Part shown: in pieces, positions 23,830-33,153 of the stretch | Position numbering within the stretch: position 1 is the stretch's first letter | How the letters are laid out: each line of letters opens with the position of its first letter | Source of the DNA: Pyxidicoccus parkwaysis | GTDB lineage: Bacteria > Myxococcota > Myxococcia > Myxococcales > Myxococcaceae | Length of the DNA: 64,000 bases | Reading direction: 5' to 3' | Assembly: GCF_017301735.1 (NCBI RefSeq) | Contig: NZ_CP071090.1 | Span: 12,321,001 to 12,385,000, forward strand | The notes under the pieces: model-generated | Database searches by the model: none | Told to the model about the DNA's origin: nothing | The model's input: only the letters and a program-made list of their open reading frames with translations | Program-made: the position numbers and the translations under genes

Positions 23830-24186
23830 TCGGCCAGGACGAAGAGCCCCAACCCCATGCGTCGGATTTCCATGGGAGACCTCGGGAATCCGGCGGGTTC
23901 ACCCCATTGCAACCCAGTTGATGAGCCGACAGTCATTGGACAGGCAGCCGATGCCGGTGCCGGCGGGCCGCCAGCGCGCGCGTGGAAAGGTTCTTGAGCC
24001 GCGACAACCCGTTGCGGATAATCAGTCCGTAGGAAGAGGGGGAGTCTCGCGAAGTCCATCAGGCATCCAGCCCGCGGCCGGGGGATGTCTGGATATGGGG
24101 ATGCGTGTGGTTGCATTCCCGCCAGCGCAGAGCCGCGCAGACGCAGGCCCGCGTGGGAAACGCGCGTGTCAGGGGGAGGCTGTTTC

Positions 24187-27100
24187 ATGTCCGGCGTGAA
24201 GGCGCAAACCATCCGGGAACCGGCGCGTGCCCGGTCCACGTCACCCGTGGCCCCACGCATTGGCGCACAGCAGGACATGGATTCCGAGCGGGCGAAGGTG
24301 AGGGACATCCTCGCCAGCACCGCCTCCTCCGCACCCTCCGCCGCGGCGCCCCTGCCTCCTCCGTCCTCCGGAACGGGAGCGCCTGCCGGGCAACAGCTGA
24401 CGCCGGCCACGCGCCGCTCCATGGAGTCCGCCTTCGGCACCGGCTTTGGCGACGTGCGCGTGCACACCACGCCCGAGGCCGGCGCGGCGGCGCGGGCCCT
24501 GGGCGCGCGGGCCTTCACGGTGGGCTCGGACATCGTCTTCGGGCCGGGCAACTACCGCCCCGGCGTTCCCTCGGGAGAGCGCCTCATCGCGCACGAACTG
24601 GCGCACGTCGTCCAGCAGCGCTCGGCCGGTGCCCAGGGGCTCGCTGCCTTCCCGGAGTCCGTGTCCACGCCGTCCCACCCGGCGGAGGTGGAGGCGGAGC
24701 GCGCGGCGTCGCTCGCGGTGCGGGGCCTGCCCGTCCCCACGCTCACGCCCAGCGCCGGCACGGTGATGCGCGACGTGAGCATGAACCTGGACGCCAAGGC
24801 GGAGCCCGAGGCGGCACCGGTCCGCCCCACGGCGACCAGCAACCAGGCCCTGATGGAGGAGGGCCGGGGTGAGGTGTCCAAGGCGCTGGGGCAGGGCAAC
24901 CTCCACGTGCTGAAGGACCTCCACTACCTCGTCATCTCGGGGCAGAACGTCCTCTGGTTCGACCCGAGCGGGACGCGCCAGGGCTCGTTCGCCATGAAGC
25001 CGGACGCGGTCATCTGGGCCACGGGCTTCTACCTCGCCATGGACGCTGAATTGGTGCGTCTGGTCCAGCAGGGCCAGGAGCGCTGGTGGGCGAACTGGGT
25101 CTTCGAGAAGGAGCAGACGCGCTTCCTCGTCAACTGGCTCCAGCCCCAGGACGCGCTGCGCTTCAAGGAGAAGCTCGGCACGTCGGACTCCCTGGTGGCC
25201 CTGGTGGTCGTCCCCCAGGCGAAGCCCTCCGACGACACCGCGAACGGTGCGGCCAAGGAGGCCGAGCGGCTCGTGGAGAAGGTGCGCGAGCGGATTGCGA
25301 AGAAGGTGGCCGGGCAGGGCGGCGAAGGAGGCACGTCCGCGCCCAAGGGCGAGGGCAAGGGCGTGCCGGACCGGCTGGTGGTGTGGTCCGACGAGCGCGG
25401 CCCCTTCGTCAACGTCTGGGTGGACGGGGTGTGCAGGGCGCTGCCCGTGGGCGAGGGCGAGACGGCGGAGGTGCTGGAGTCGCGTGTCGAGGAGGCCTCG
25501 GAGGAGCTGCGCGAGTCGAGAGACCCGGAGAACAGCACGCACGTCGCGAAGGGCGCGGAGAAGACGGGCTTCAAGTCGAAGGACGGCAAGGGCTTCGCCG
25601 GCGCGCTGCCGGCGGACGTGCCCCGGCTGGAGGGCGGGAAGAATGTCGCCAACACGCTCCCGTACCCCTCGCGCATCAAGAACTACGGCCCGGACATCAC
25701 CGTCACCGGCTCCAGCAGCCGCTTCGAGATGGAGCTGGACTACACGCCCGCGGGCTCGACGACCCTGGACCAGGTGGGCGCGCGGATGCAGCCCATCTCG
25801 TACTTCTGGGACATCTTCGACGTGACGAACATGGAGCCCGAGAACCGGGGCGACATGAAGAACGCGGCCCTGAAGTCCGCCAACCAGATTTCCCGCACGG
25901 ACGCCATCGGGCGCGACTTCGGGCGGAAGATGGAGGACATCGCCGAGGACACGGCGGCGGACGTCGACGATGCCACGTCCGGCTCGGCGCTGTCGGTGGT
26001 GGCCACCTGGCCCGCGCGCTCGGCGTGGCTGGGCGTGGTGGGGCTGAGCAACGTGGTGCGCTTCGGCAAGGCGAGCATCAGCAGCTACATCGACCTGGTC
26101 ACCATGCCCCGGAGCGAGCAGGGCGTGGGGTGGGACCACGAGGGCGAGTTCCTCGTCCGCTGCGTCGCCTCGCCCAGGTTCGATGACGACGCCCCGGTGC
26201 GCCGGGCCTCCAGCGTCGCCACCGCCGTGGTGAAGGTGATGGATGTGAACCGGCGCGCCACGCAGGTGAACGACCAGAACCTCGCGAAGCTCAAGATCCT
26301 GGAGGCCGAGCGGGACAAGGCCACGGGAGAGGAGCGGGACAAGCTCGACGCCCAGATTTCCGCGCTCCGCCGCGTGGAGACCGCCAGCGTGGCGGAGCTG
26401 GGGAGCGACGCGGGCAAGGCGCTCGAGCAGCGCATCGCGGTGGCGAACCAGCTCGCCGAGGACCGCAAGAACAGCGTCCCCAGGGATGCGCGCACGCCGA
26501 CGTCGCGGCTCCTGGACGTGCAGCTGGAACTGCAGAACATTACCCTCGACGAGTACCGGGAGAAGCTGGCGCAGGAGAAGGAGCAGCTGGGCCAGCGGAT
26601 GCAGCTCATCGGCAAGGTGGACTCCCGGATTCCGGGCCCCGACTACCGGCCCACCGTGACGCTCGTCTCCGAGGAGAACGGCCAGGTCCACGAGCTCATC
26701 ATGATGCTGGGGGAGGCGGAGGGCTCGGGCAAGGACGGGGGGCCCATCCACTACCTGCTGGCGGACGTCACCGCGCCGTCTCCCAAGGACCGCTACGTCT
26801 TCGAGGGGCGCAGCAGCCGCGCCGGCACGGCGGGCCATGCCGAGGCGGTGCGCAAGGCCTTCGTCGACTTCCGCGAGAACAACGGCTACGGGCGCGGCAC
26901 GCTGGCCATCCGCCTGCCGAAGTCGCTGGAGGACGCGGCGGGGGGCCCGCTGGGCGTGGAGCCGCGCATGCGCAGCGCTCCGGGCACGCGCGGCCGGGTG
27001 ATGCAGCGCCTGACGGACCTGGCCACCGTGGCGGAGATTGCCGGCCTGTTCCTCACCGGGCCCGTGGGGATGGCGGTGGGCGCGGTGGGCGGGGTGGCGG

Positions 27101-29391
27101 GGGCCATCGTCGCGGCGGACAGCCTGTCGCGGCGGCACGAGGCCGGGGCGCTGAAGTGGGACTTCCAAACCATCATGGACGTCTCCGCCATTGTCGGCGG
27201 CCTGGCGGGCGTGGCGGCCCCCGCGCTGGGCGCGCTGCGCGACGTGCCCCGCTGGGCCAGGCGGGTGGAGCGGCTGCAGGGGATGCTGCACATCTACGGC
27301 GTCACCCAGCTCGGCGCGTCGGTCATCACCATCCCCATGCAGTTGGAGACGGAGCTCGCGGAGCTGGAGAAGCTCAAGGGCGAGCTCAGCCCGGGCCAGC
27401 TGGCGGCGCGGCGGGCGGAGGCCATTCTCGGCGCGGTGCGCTCGGGGCTGATGACGGCGGGCTCGGCGGTGCAGATGCTGCACCCGGGCGACTCGGGCGT
27501 CACGCCGCACGACACGGAGCCCGATGCCGGGCTCGCCAAGCGGCCGGCGGACGCGGAGCCGCACGCCTCCACGCCGGAAGGCGTCTCCGAGCCGGTGTCT
27601 CGTCCCGCCGGGGACGAGCCCCAGGTGTCCACTCCGAAGGAGGAGGGGAGCGCGCCGGTGCATCCCGGCGAGGACGGCCCGGTGTCGCGCCCGGGCGAGG
27701 AAGCGCCCGCGCCGGTGGACACGGCCGCTCCGGCCGCTCAGAAGCCCGCGGTCAGCGAGCGGGTGACGAAGCTGGAGGCGGAGCTGGGAGACTTGAAGGG
27801 CGTGGTGCCGGTGGTGGAGGTGGGGCCTCCGGAGCTGAAGGGGAAGTCCACCCGGGTGCGCTACCGGAAGGGCAAGCTCCAGATAGAGGTCGGACCGGAG
27901 GCGGGGCCCTTGCAGGTCCGCACCCACGCGGCGACGGCGCGAATCCTGCGGCGCTACGAGGGGCCCATCGGGAAGATTCGCCAGCTGCTGAGCCGGCTCG
28001 TCCAGGTCTTCACCCGCATCCCCGGCTACGGCACCCTGGGCTTCGAGTCTCGGCTGGAGGTGCGCAAGCTGCGCGGCATCATCGACCACCTGGAGTCGCT
28101 CCAGGCGGGCATCGACGAGCGCATCCGGTCGGTGGATGGCAAGGAGGGCGCCGCGCTGGCTCGCGAGAAGGAAGCCATCCAGCGGGACGTCGCCGACCTG
28201 GAGGCGCAGCTCCACTACTACGAGTCGCTGGTCGACTCGCTGGAGGCCGGGCGCGGCTTCGTGGCCGCGTATGACAAGGCGACCCTGAAGGACCTCGCGG
28301 GAGTGCAGCCCCAACTGGACACCATCTACCAGGCGCTCATCGCGAAGGACGCAACGGGCGTCTCGGCCATCATCAACGAGGCGGCGCAACTGCGGTCCCA
28401 GGGGCGCCTGATGGGCGTCGAGGACTGGATTCGCGACACCGCGACGCACGCCTCCGACCCGCGGACCCTGGACCTCCGCCTCGGCGAGCTCTCCGCGGCC
28501 GTGAAGCAGGCGTCGTCGGCGCCGCCCACCGACAGCATCACCCTGAAGCCACCCGCTCCGGGCACGGCGGCTCCCTTCACGACCACCGTGACCGCAGGCG
28601 TCGCCAAACCGGGCCGGACGCCCAAGAAGAATGAACTGGAAGCGCGCAAACTGATTCCCCCGGACAAGCAGGCCGCATTCGACCTCTGGGCGGACCGCGC
28701 GGTGCGCAGTGGCATGGACCTCGAGAAGGCCCTGGACAGGACCCCCAAGAAGCCAGGAGGGCCCCCCGGGGGACTGCCCCAGCATGTGGTGGAGGCCCAG
28801 GTCGATGCCGTGGCCCAGGAACTGGCCACGCAGGAGCAGGCCCACCGGCACGTCGCCAACCGGCTGGGAGACCCCCTCCGGCCCGACCTGCCCCATGAAA
28901 CAGTGGAGAAGGGCGTCAGGATTCGCGCCGGCTCGCAAGGGGGCGCCGTCATGGAGCCCTTCGAGATTCAGCAGGCCGCGGACCTCCAGACGAAGAAGAA
29001 GGAGGACGTCATCCTCTTCCGCAGCAATGCCCTGGGGAAGTCCTACCCGGGCATCGATGGAACCATCGGCTCGCCGCCACGGGCCATGCAGCTCAAGTAC
29101 CTCGACCCGAGCTTCGGAGACTCGGCCGCACGGGGCACGGCCATGGGCGCCCTGGAGAAGGCGCGCAAGGCCGGCGTCAGCGACGTGGAGGTCTACATCA
29201 AGGCGGACGGCAAGAGCATGGCGGACGTGAAGTCGGGTTGGAACGGCCCGCTGAAATCCGATACGGGAGCGCCCCGGCCGGTGGGTGACGTCTTCGATGG
29301 CAGCATCATCAAGCTCATCCACATCCAGTGCACGGACGGATGGCTTCAGGTCGTGCTCAAGAACGGGGCCCCCGTGCCCGAGGTGCTCTGA
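24187..29391 (+). CDS. Giant DUF4157 protein, probable eCIS cargo toxin
   Basis: 1,734 residues from ATG 24187. N-terminal DUF4157 (about 70-150): LTPATRRSMESAFGTGFGDV, VHTTPEAGAAARALGARAF, and a metalloprotease-like IAHELAHVVQQ (HExxH at 136-140). This domain is widely linked to eCIS cargo. A long middle part has coiled-coil-like stretches and a hydrophobic segment (about 939-1020) that could cross membranes. A Pro/Glu-rich linker (about 1110-1190) precedes a helical region. The last ~170 residues carry GIDGTIGSPPRAMQLKYLD (Asp1624, Lys1637), a spacing like PD-(D/E)xK nucleases (inference). It overlaps the next gene by one base and is just upstream of the sheath operon. Confidence 0.8.
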   Translation: MSGVKAQTIREPARARSTSPVAPRIGAQQDMDSERAKVRDILASTASSAPSAAAPLPPPSSGTGAPAGQQLTPATRRSMESAFGTGFGDVRVHTTPEAGAAARALGARAFTVGSDIVFGPGNYRPGVPSGERLIAHELAHVVQQRSAGAQGLAAFPESVSTPSHPAEVEAERAASLAVRGLPVPTLTPSAGTVMRDVSMNLDAKAEPEAAPVRPTATSNQALMEEGRGEVSKALGQGNLHVLKDLHYLVISGQNVLWFDPSGTRQGSFAMKPDAVIWATGFYLAMDAELVRLVQQGQERWWANWVFEKEQTRFLVNWLQPQDALRFKEKLGTSDSLVALVVVPQAKPSDDTANGAAKEAERLVEKVRERIAKKVAGQGGEGGTSAPKGEGKGVPDRLVVWSDERGPFVNVWVDGVCRALPVGEGETAEVLESRVEEASEELRESRDPENSTHVAKGAEKTGFKSKDGKGFAGALPADVPRLEGGKNVANTLPYPSRIKNYGPDITVTGSSSRFEMELDYTPAGSTTLDQVGARMQPISYFWDIFDVTNMEPENRGDMKNAALKSANQISRTDAIGRDFGRKMEDIAEDTAADVDDATSGSALSVVATWPARSAWLGVVGLSNVVRFGKASISSYIDLVTMPRSEQGVGWDHEGEFLVRCVASPRFDDDAPVRRASSVATAVVKVMDVNRRATQVNDQNLAKLKILEAERDKATGEERDKLDAQISALRRVETASVAELGSDAGKALEQRIAVANQLAEDRKNSVPRDARTPTSRLLDVQLELQNITLDEYREKLAQEKEQLGQRMQLIGKVDSRIPGPDYRPTVTLVSEENGQVHELIMMLGEAEGSGKDGGPIHYLLADVTAPSPKDRYVFEGRSSRAGTAGHAEAVRKAFVDFRENNGYGRGTLAIRLPKSLEDAAGGPLGVEPRMRSAPGTRGRVMQRLTDLATVAEIAGLFLTGPVGMAVGAVGGVAGAIVAADSLSRRHEAGALKWDFQTIMDVSAIVGGLAGVAAPALGALRDVPRWARRVERLQGMLHIYGVTQLGASVITIPMQLETELAELEKLKGELSPGQLAARRAEAILGAVRSGLMTAGSAVQMLHPGDSGVTPHDTEPDAGLAKRPADAEPHASTPEGVSEPVSRPAGDEPQVSTPKEEGSAPVHPGEDGPVSRPGEEAPAPVDTAAPAAQKPAVSERVTKLEAELGDLKGVVPVVEVGPPELKGKSTRVRYRKGKLQIEVGPEAGPLQVRTHAATARILRRYEGPIGKIRQLLSRLVQVFTRIPGYGTLGFESRLEVRKLRGIIDHLESLQAGIDERIRSVDGKEGAALAREKEAIQRDVADLEAQLHYYESLVDSLEAGRGFVAAYDKATLKDLAGVQPQLDTIYQALIAKDATGVSAIINEAAQLRSQGRLMGVEDWIRDTATHASDPRTLDLRLGELSAAVKQASSAPPTDSITLKPPAPGTAAPFTTTVTAGVAKPGRTPKKNELEARKLIPPDKQAAFDLWADRAVRSGMDLEKALDRTPKKPGGPPGGLPQHVVEAQVDAVAQELATQEQAHRHVANRLGDPLRPDLPHETVEKGVRIRAGSQGGAVMEPFEIQQAADLQTKKKEDVILFRSNALGKSYPGIDGTIGSPPRAMQLKYLDPSFGDSAARGTAMGALEKARKAGVSDVEVYIKADGKSMADVKSGWNGPLKSDTGAPRPVGDVFDGSIIKLIHIQCTDGWLQVVLKNGAPVPEVL

Positions 29392-30350
29392 TGGCTGGCC
29401 ACTCCATCGAATGTTTCGCCCCCGGCGTCGGCATGGAGGCGGAGGAGCGCCTCGCCGAGGCCCTGTCGCGGGCCGGCAGGGACGTCACCGCGCGTCAGCG
29501 GCTCGACCCGGCCCGGCCGCTTCCGCCGCTCGAGTCCGGGATGTTCCGCTGGCGCCTGCTGCCCGCCAACGTCAAGGGCGGCACGGTGCTGGTCGTCCAG
29601 GACGCGCTCCCCGAGCGCTGGGACCTCGACTTCTTCCGCGCCCTGTCCGCGGTGACGGAGGGCGTGGTGGTGGGCATGGAGCAGTATGACCTCCTGACGC
29701 GGCGGGGGCTGGCCACCTTCTTCTCCGGGCGCACGCTGGAGGTGGCGCTGGAGGACGGCGGCCTGACGTCCACCACCCTGGGGAGCCCGCCGCTCTACCA
29801 GGCGCTCGGGGGGAGCACCCTGGAGGGCGTGTACGAGGAGCGCTTCGGAGACCTCTGCAACACGCTGCCGTACCGCTTGCGCCTGGGCGAGGTCCTCGCG
29901 GCGGGCGACTGGACGGTGACGCCTCCCACCAGCGACTTCGTGCCCGAGGTGCTTCCGACCGAGAGCCTCCTGGTGCTGGCGAACGTGGAGGAGCCGGCAT
30001 GGCGTGCCGCGGCGCCGCACCTGGCTCCCGGCGGCCGGTGGCGCGCGGGACGGGGGCCGACCTTGAACGCGCCCTTCATCGAATTGCGTCATCCGGGGCC
30101 CTTCGACGAGGCGCGCGTCACCGCCATCTCCGATGAACTGGCGTGCCCGGTCTCCGCCCTCGAGCTGGTGTCGGCGGGCGCGCCCTTCCGGTGGGCCGAG
30201 GCGAACCAGGGGGCGCTGGAGAACACGGGCCGCGCCGAGGCCGGCGCGGAGTTCCTCAAGGCGCTCTTCCGCTCCGTCTTCTTCATGGGCGAGGGGCCCG
30301 GGCTGCTCTTCGGCCGCGGCCCCGGTGGGTGGAATGAAATTTCCCAATAG
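29391..30350 (+). CDS. Unknown partner of the DUF4157 toxin (possible immunity or chaperone)
   Basis: 319 residues. Start ATG 29391 shares its A with the TGA of the toxin gene (TGATG), so translation is coupled. The protein is soluble, with no signal peptide or membrane helix, and has regular alpha/beta content (GGTVLVVQDALPERWDLDFF; GMEQYDLLTRRGLATFFSGR). No family recognised. Direct overlap with a probable toxin makes an immunity protein the first guess; a loading chaperone for eCIS packaging is the alternative. Nothing in the sequence separates the two. Confidence 0.5.
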   Translation: MAGHSIECFAPGVGMEAEERLAEALSRAGRDVTARQRLDPARPLPPLESGMFRWRLLPANVKGGTVLVVQDALPERWDLDFFRALSAVTEGVVVGMEQYDLLTRRGLATFFSGRTLEVALEDGGLTSTTLGSPPLYQALGGSTLEGVYEERFGDLCNTLPYRLRLGEVLAAGDWTVTPPTSDFVPEVLPTESLLVLANVEEPAWRAAAPHLAPGGRWRAGRGPTLNAPFIELRHPGPFDEARVTAISDELACPVSALELVSAGAPFRWAEANQGALENTGRAEAGAEFLKALFRSVFFMGEGPGLLFGRGPGGWNEISQ

Positions 30351-30603
30351 TGAAACACAGACTTCGTTGGCGGAATATTCCAGCGGAATGTCGGAAATAT
30401 CTTCGCGTTACAGCCAATGAAAGACGTCTGGCGCGTATAGAGAATGGGTTGGCGGCTGAACGATAGCCGCGTGTCAGACCCCAAAGTTATAAGCCTTGCC
30501 CTCTCAAGGCGGAACCCCTGGAGTCGGGGCGCGCTCGCGCGTCTGGCTTCACGTTTGACCTGTTTCAGCAGTGAACCACAGCGGTATGGCTCGACTTGCG
30601 TCA

Positions 30604-30618
30604 TGACCTGACAGGTCA
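30604..30618. promoter_or_regulatory. Perfect inverted repeat before the eCIS operon
   Basis: TGACCTG-A-CAGGTCA, seven-base arms around a single base, 33 bp before the sheath ATG. It is the strongest palindrome in the 301-bp gap 30351-30651, which has no gene. A second small hairpin, GCCTTG-CCCTCT-CAAGGC, lies at 30493-30510. The palindrome is a candidate operator deciding when the injection system is made; it could sit over or just after the promoter. Confidence 0.5.
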
Positions 30619-30651
30619 GGCGTTTTGATAGTCATTTCAAGGAGAGGTGGC

Positions 30652-32619
30652 ATGGCGACCTATCTGCATCCCGGTGTCTACCTGGAGGAGATTCCGAGCG
30701 GTGCAAAGCCTATCGAAGGAGTAGCCACATCACTGGCTGCCTTCGTGGGCGCGGCGACGCGTGGTCCGCTGGCCACGCCGGTGCTGGTGCACAGCCTGGA
30801 AGAGTATGAGCGCACCTTCGGGTCCATCAGCAGCGAGCAGGATGCGATGGGCTTCGCGGTGCTGGCCTACTACCAGAACGGGGGCAAGGACGCGTACATC
30901 GCCCGCGTGGCGGACCCCACCGGGGCCGTGGCGGCCTTCGCCACGCTGAACAACGCGGACACGTCGCCGGACGCGGTGCTCAAGCTGAGCGCCACCAGTC
31001 CCGGCGAGTGGGGCAACAGCCTCTACTACCGCGTCACGCGTGGCGCCTCCACGGCCGCGCCCACCTTCACGCTCGAAGTGGGCCACATGGAGTTGGTGGA
31101 CGGGCTGCAGCGCTTCAAGGCGGACCTGACGTTCCCCAACCTGTCCATGAACGAGCGCTCGCCGAGCTACGCGCTGGCGGTGGTCAACGGCGAGTCCTCG
31201 CCGGTGAAGCTCGAGCTCGCGGACCCCTCTGTCGTGAGTCTGCTCGACGTGGGCAAGCTGACCGGCGCGGCGCTGCATGCCACGTCGGTGCCGGCCAACT
31301 ACTTCACCACCTTCGGCCTGCCGGAGGAGATGTCGTTCAGCCTCAACCTGGACGCGCTGGGCACGCGCAACTTCACCCTCCTGAAGACGCCCCTGGCGCT
31401 GGGCGGCACGGACGCGGCCGCGGATGCCGGGAAGATTGCCACCGCCATCCAGCTCGCCGTCCGCGGCATCTCCGCCACCGACGCGCCCTTCAAGGACTTC
31501 ACCTGCGCCTACGACTCGGCCACGCGCCGCTTCGTGCTCACGTCCCCGAAGTCCTCGTTCGCCTCCGTGGAGGTCTATGACACGGGCACCGGGCCCACGC
31601 TCGCCAAGGCGATGAAGCTGGACCCCGCCTCCACCCCCACCGCGGCGCACGGCGCGCTGATGCTGACGCCGGCGACGGTGAGTGCCAGCTCCACGGCGAA
31701 GCTCGGGAACGGCGCCGCCAGCGCGCCCCGTCCGGAGGACTTCCAGGCCGTCTTCGGCGGCGCGCTGAAGAAGATTCGCGACATCACCACCGTGCTGCTG
31801 CCGGGCAACCACCTGCCGAGCTCCGGCGTGGGCAACGGCGCCGTCACCGCCGCGCTGGCGCACTGCGAGGAGATGCGCAACCGGGTGCTCATCGTCGACC
31901 CGGAGCCCGGCTTCGAGCTGACGTCCGCGTCCCGCGTGGACCAGCTCAAGCTGCCCACGTCCACGTACGCCGTCGCCTACTACCCGTGGGCGAAGGTGGC
32001 CAACCCCTTCTACAAGGCGGAGGCCCCGGGCACGAAGAGCCCCACGGTGAAGGTGGCGCCGTCCGCGTTCGCCGCCGGCATGTGGTCTCGCATCGACTCG
32101 CGCCGGGGCGTGTGGAAGGCGCCCGCGGGCGTGGAGACGGGCCTGACGGGCGTGGCGGGGCTGGAGTTCGTGGTGGACGACGGGGTGCAGGACCAGCTCA
32201 ACCCGCTGGGCGTCAACGCGCTGCGCGCGCTGCCCAACTTCGGCTCGGTCATCTGGGGCGCCCGCACGCTGGCCACCAAGGCGGACCCGGAGTGGCGCTA
32301 CGTGTCCGTGCGCCGCACGGCCATCCTCATCGAGCAGAGCGTCTACAACGGCATCCAGTGGGCGGTGTTCGAGCCCAATGACCACCGGCTGCACGCGGCG
32401 CTGCGCACCAACATCGGCTCCTTCATGGACGGCCTGTTCCGGGCCGGGGCCTTCCAGGGGGAGAAGGCCTCCGACGCCTACTTCGTCCGCTGCGGTCTGG
32501 GAGACACCATGACCCAGGGGGACATCGACCGGGGTCAGGTCATCGTCGTCGTCGGGTTCGCGCCGCTCAAGGCGGCCGAGTTCGTCATCGTCCGCATCCA
32601 GCAGAAGCTCCAGCAGTAG
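30652..32619 (+). CDS. eCIS contractile sheath protein
   Basis: 655 residues from ATG 30652 (AAGGAGAGG upstream). The N-terminus YLHPGVYLEEIPSGAKPIEG and AAFVGAATRGP, and the C-terminal part (NALRALPNFGSVIWGARTLA; RRTAILIEQSVYNGIQWAVF) are signatures of phage-type tail sheaths and of Afp/PVC sheath proteins. It polymerises around the inner tube, and its contraction drives the tube into the target. Large for the family (usually 350-500), the extra length being an inserted beta-rich domain (about 130-370), which would decorate the outside. Only one sheath gene is present, against three in PVC. Confidence 0.93.
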   Translation: MATYLHPGVYLEEIPSGAKPIEGVATSLAAFVGAATRGPLATPVLVHSLEEYERTFGSISSEQDAMGFAVLAYYQNGGKDAYIARVADPTGAVAAFATLNNADTSPDAVLKLSATSPGEWGNSLYYRVTRGASTAAPTFTLEVGHMELVDGLQRFKADLTFPNLSMNERSPSYALAVVNGESSPVKLELADPSVVSLLDVGKLTGAALHATSVPANYFTTFGLPEEMSFSLNLDALGTRNFTLLKTPLALGGTDAAADAGKIATAIQLAVRGISATDAPFKDFTCAYDSATRRFVLTSPKSSFASVEVYDTGTGPTLAKAMKLDPASTPTAAHGALMLTPATVSASSTAKLGNGAASAPRPEDFQAVFGGALKKIRDITTVLLPGNHLPSSGVGNGAVTAALAHCEEMRNRVLIVDPEPGFELTSASRVDQLKLPTSTYAVAYYPWAKVANPFYKAEAPGTKSPTVKVAPSAFAAGMWSRIDSRRGVWKAPAGVETGLTGVAGLEFVVDDGVQDQLNPLGVNALRALPNFGSVIWGARTLATKADPEWRYVSVRRTAILIEQSVYNGIQWAVFEPNDHRLHAALRTNIGSFMDGLFRAGAFQGEKASDAYFVRCGLGDTMTQGDIDRGQVIVVVGFAPLKAAEFVIVRIQQKLQQ

Positions 32620-32643
32620 GGCCACCGACCGAGGTGATGAGAC

Positions 32644-33153
32644 ATGGCTGCACCGATGTTCACGGTGAACACGCACCGACATGATCCGTACCGGACCTTC
32701 AAGTTCCAGCTCCTCATCGACGGCCGTCCGGTGGCCGGGCTCAAGAAGATGGGGGCCCTGAAGAAGAAGACCGAGGCCATCAAGTGGCGCACGGCCGGGG
32801 ACCCGTCGCATGAGCGCATCCTCCCCGGCGGCACCAGCTATGACCCGATTACGCTGGAGCAGGGGCTGACGCATGACCCCGTGTTCGAGGCCTGGGCCGC
32901 CCTGGTGAACAACGTCGAGGGCGACGCGGCGATGTCCTTGAAGAACTTCCGCAAGGACCTCGTGCTCAACGTCCTCAACATGCAGGGCCAGGTGGCCATC
33001 TCCTACAAAATCCTCCGGGCCTGGGTGTCCGAGTACCAGGCGCTGCCGGACCTGGACTCGCAGGCGATGAACGCGGTGGGCATCCAGACGCTCACGCTCC
33101 AGCACGAGGGCTGGCAGCGTGACACCAGCGTGCCCGAGCCCGCGGAGACCTGA
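32644..33153 (+). CDS. eCIS inner tube protein (Hcp/gp19-like)
   Basis: 169 residues, 24 bp after the sheath stop. The motif DPYRTFKFQLLIDGRPVAGL near the start, KMGALKKKTEAIKWRTAG, and the end TLTLQHEGWQRD match the phage-tail-tube family used by Afp1/PVC1 and related eCIS. Hexamer rings stack to form the tube inside the sheath, carrying cargo. It is the only stand-alone tube gene in the cluster, so the initiator ring must come from it or from the CIS tube protein at 37622. Confidence 0.92.
   Translation: MAAPMFTVNTHRHDPYRTFKFQLLIDGRPVAGLKKMGALKKKTEAIKWRTAGDPSHERILPGGTSYDPITLEQGLTHDPVFEAWAALVNNVEGDAAMSLKNFRKDLVLNVLNMQGQVAISYKILRAWVSEYQALPDLDSQAMNAVGIQTLTLQHEGWQRDTSVPEPAET

Larger units (their letters stand above)
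23711..24186. other. Intergenic stretch before the eCIS cargo gene
   Basis: 476 bp without a supported gene. Contents: a long hairpin at 23744-23774 after the metalloprotease gene, the second copy of the 32-bp repeat at 23798-23829, and the leader of the DUF4157 gene with GGGGGAGG just before its ATG. Confidence 0.5.

Noticed and set aside
24241..29322. A very long open frame on the minus strand opposite the DUF4157 gene
   Set aside because: It is the mirror effect of GC-rich third positions. Its product is rich in Arg, His and Leu with no domain, and the plus strand has clear family motifs and a ribosome site.
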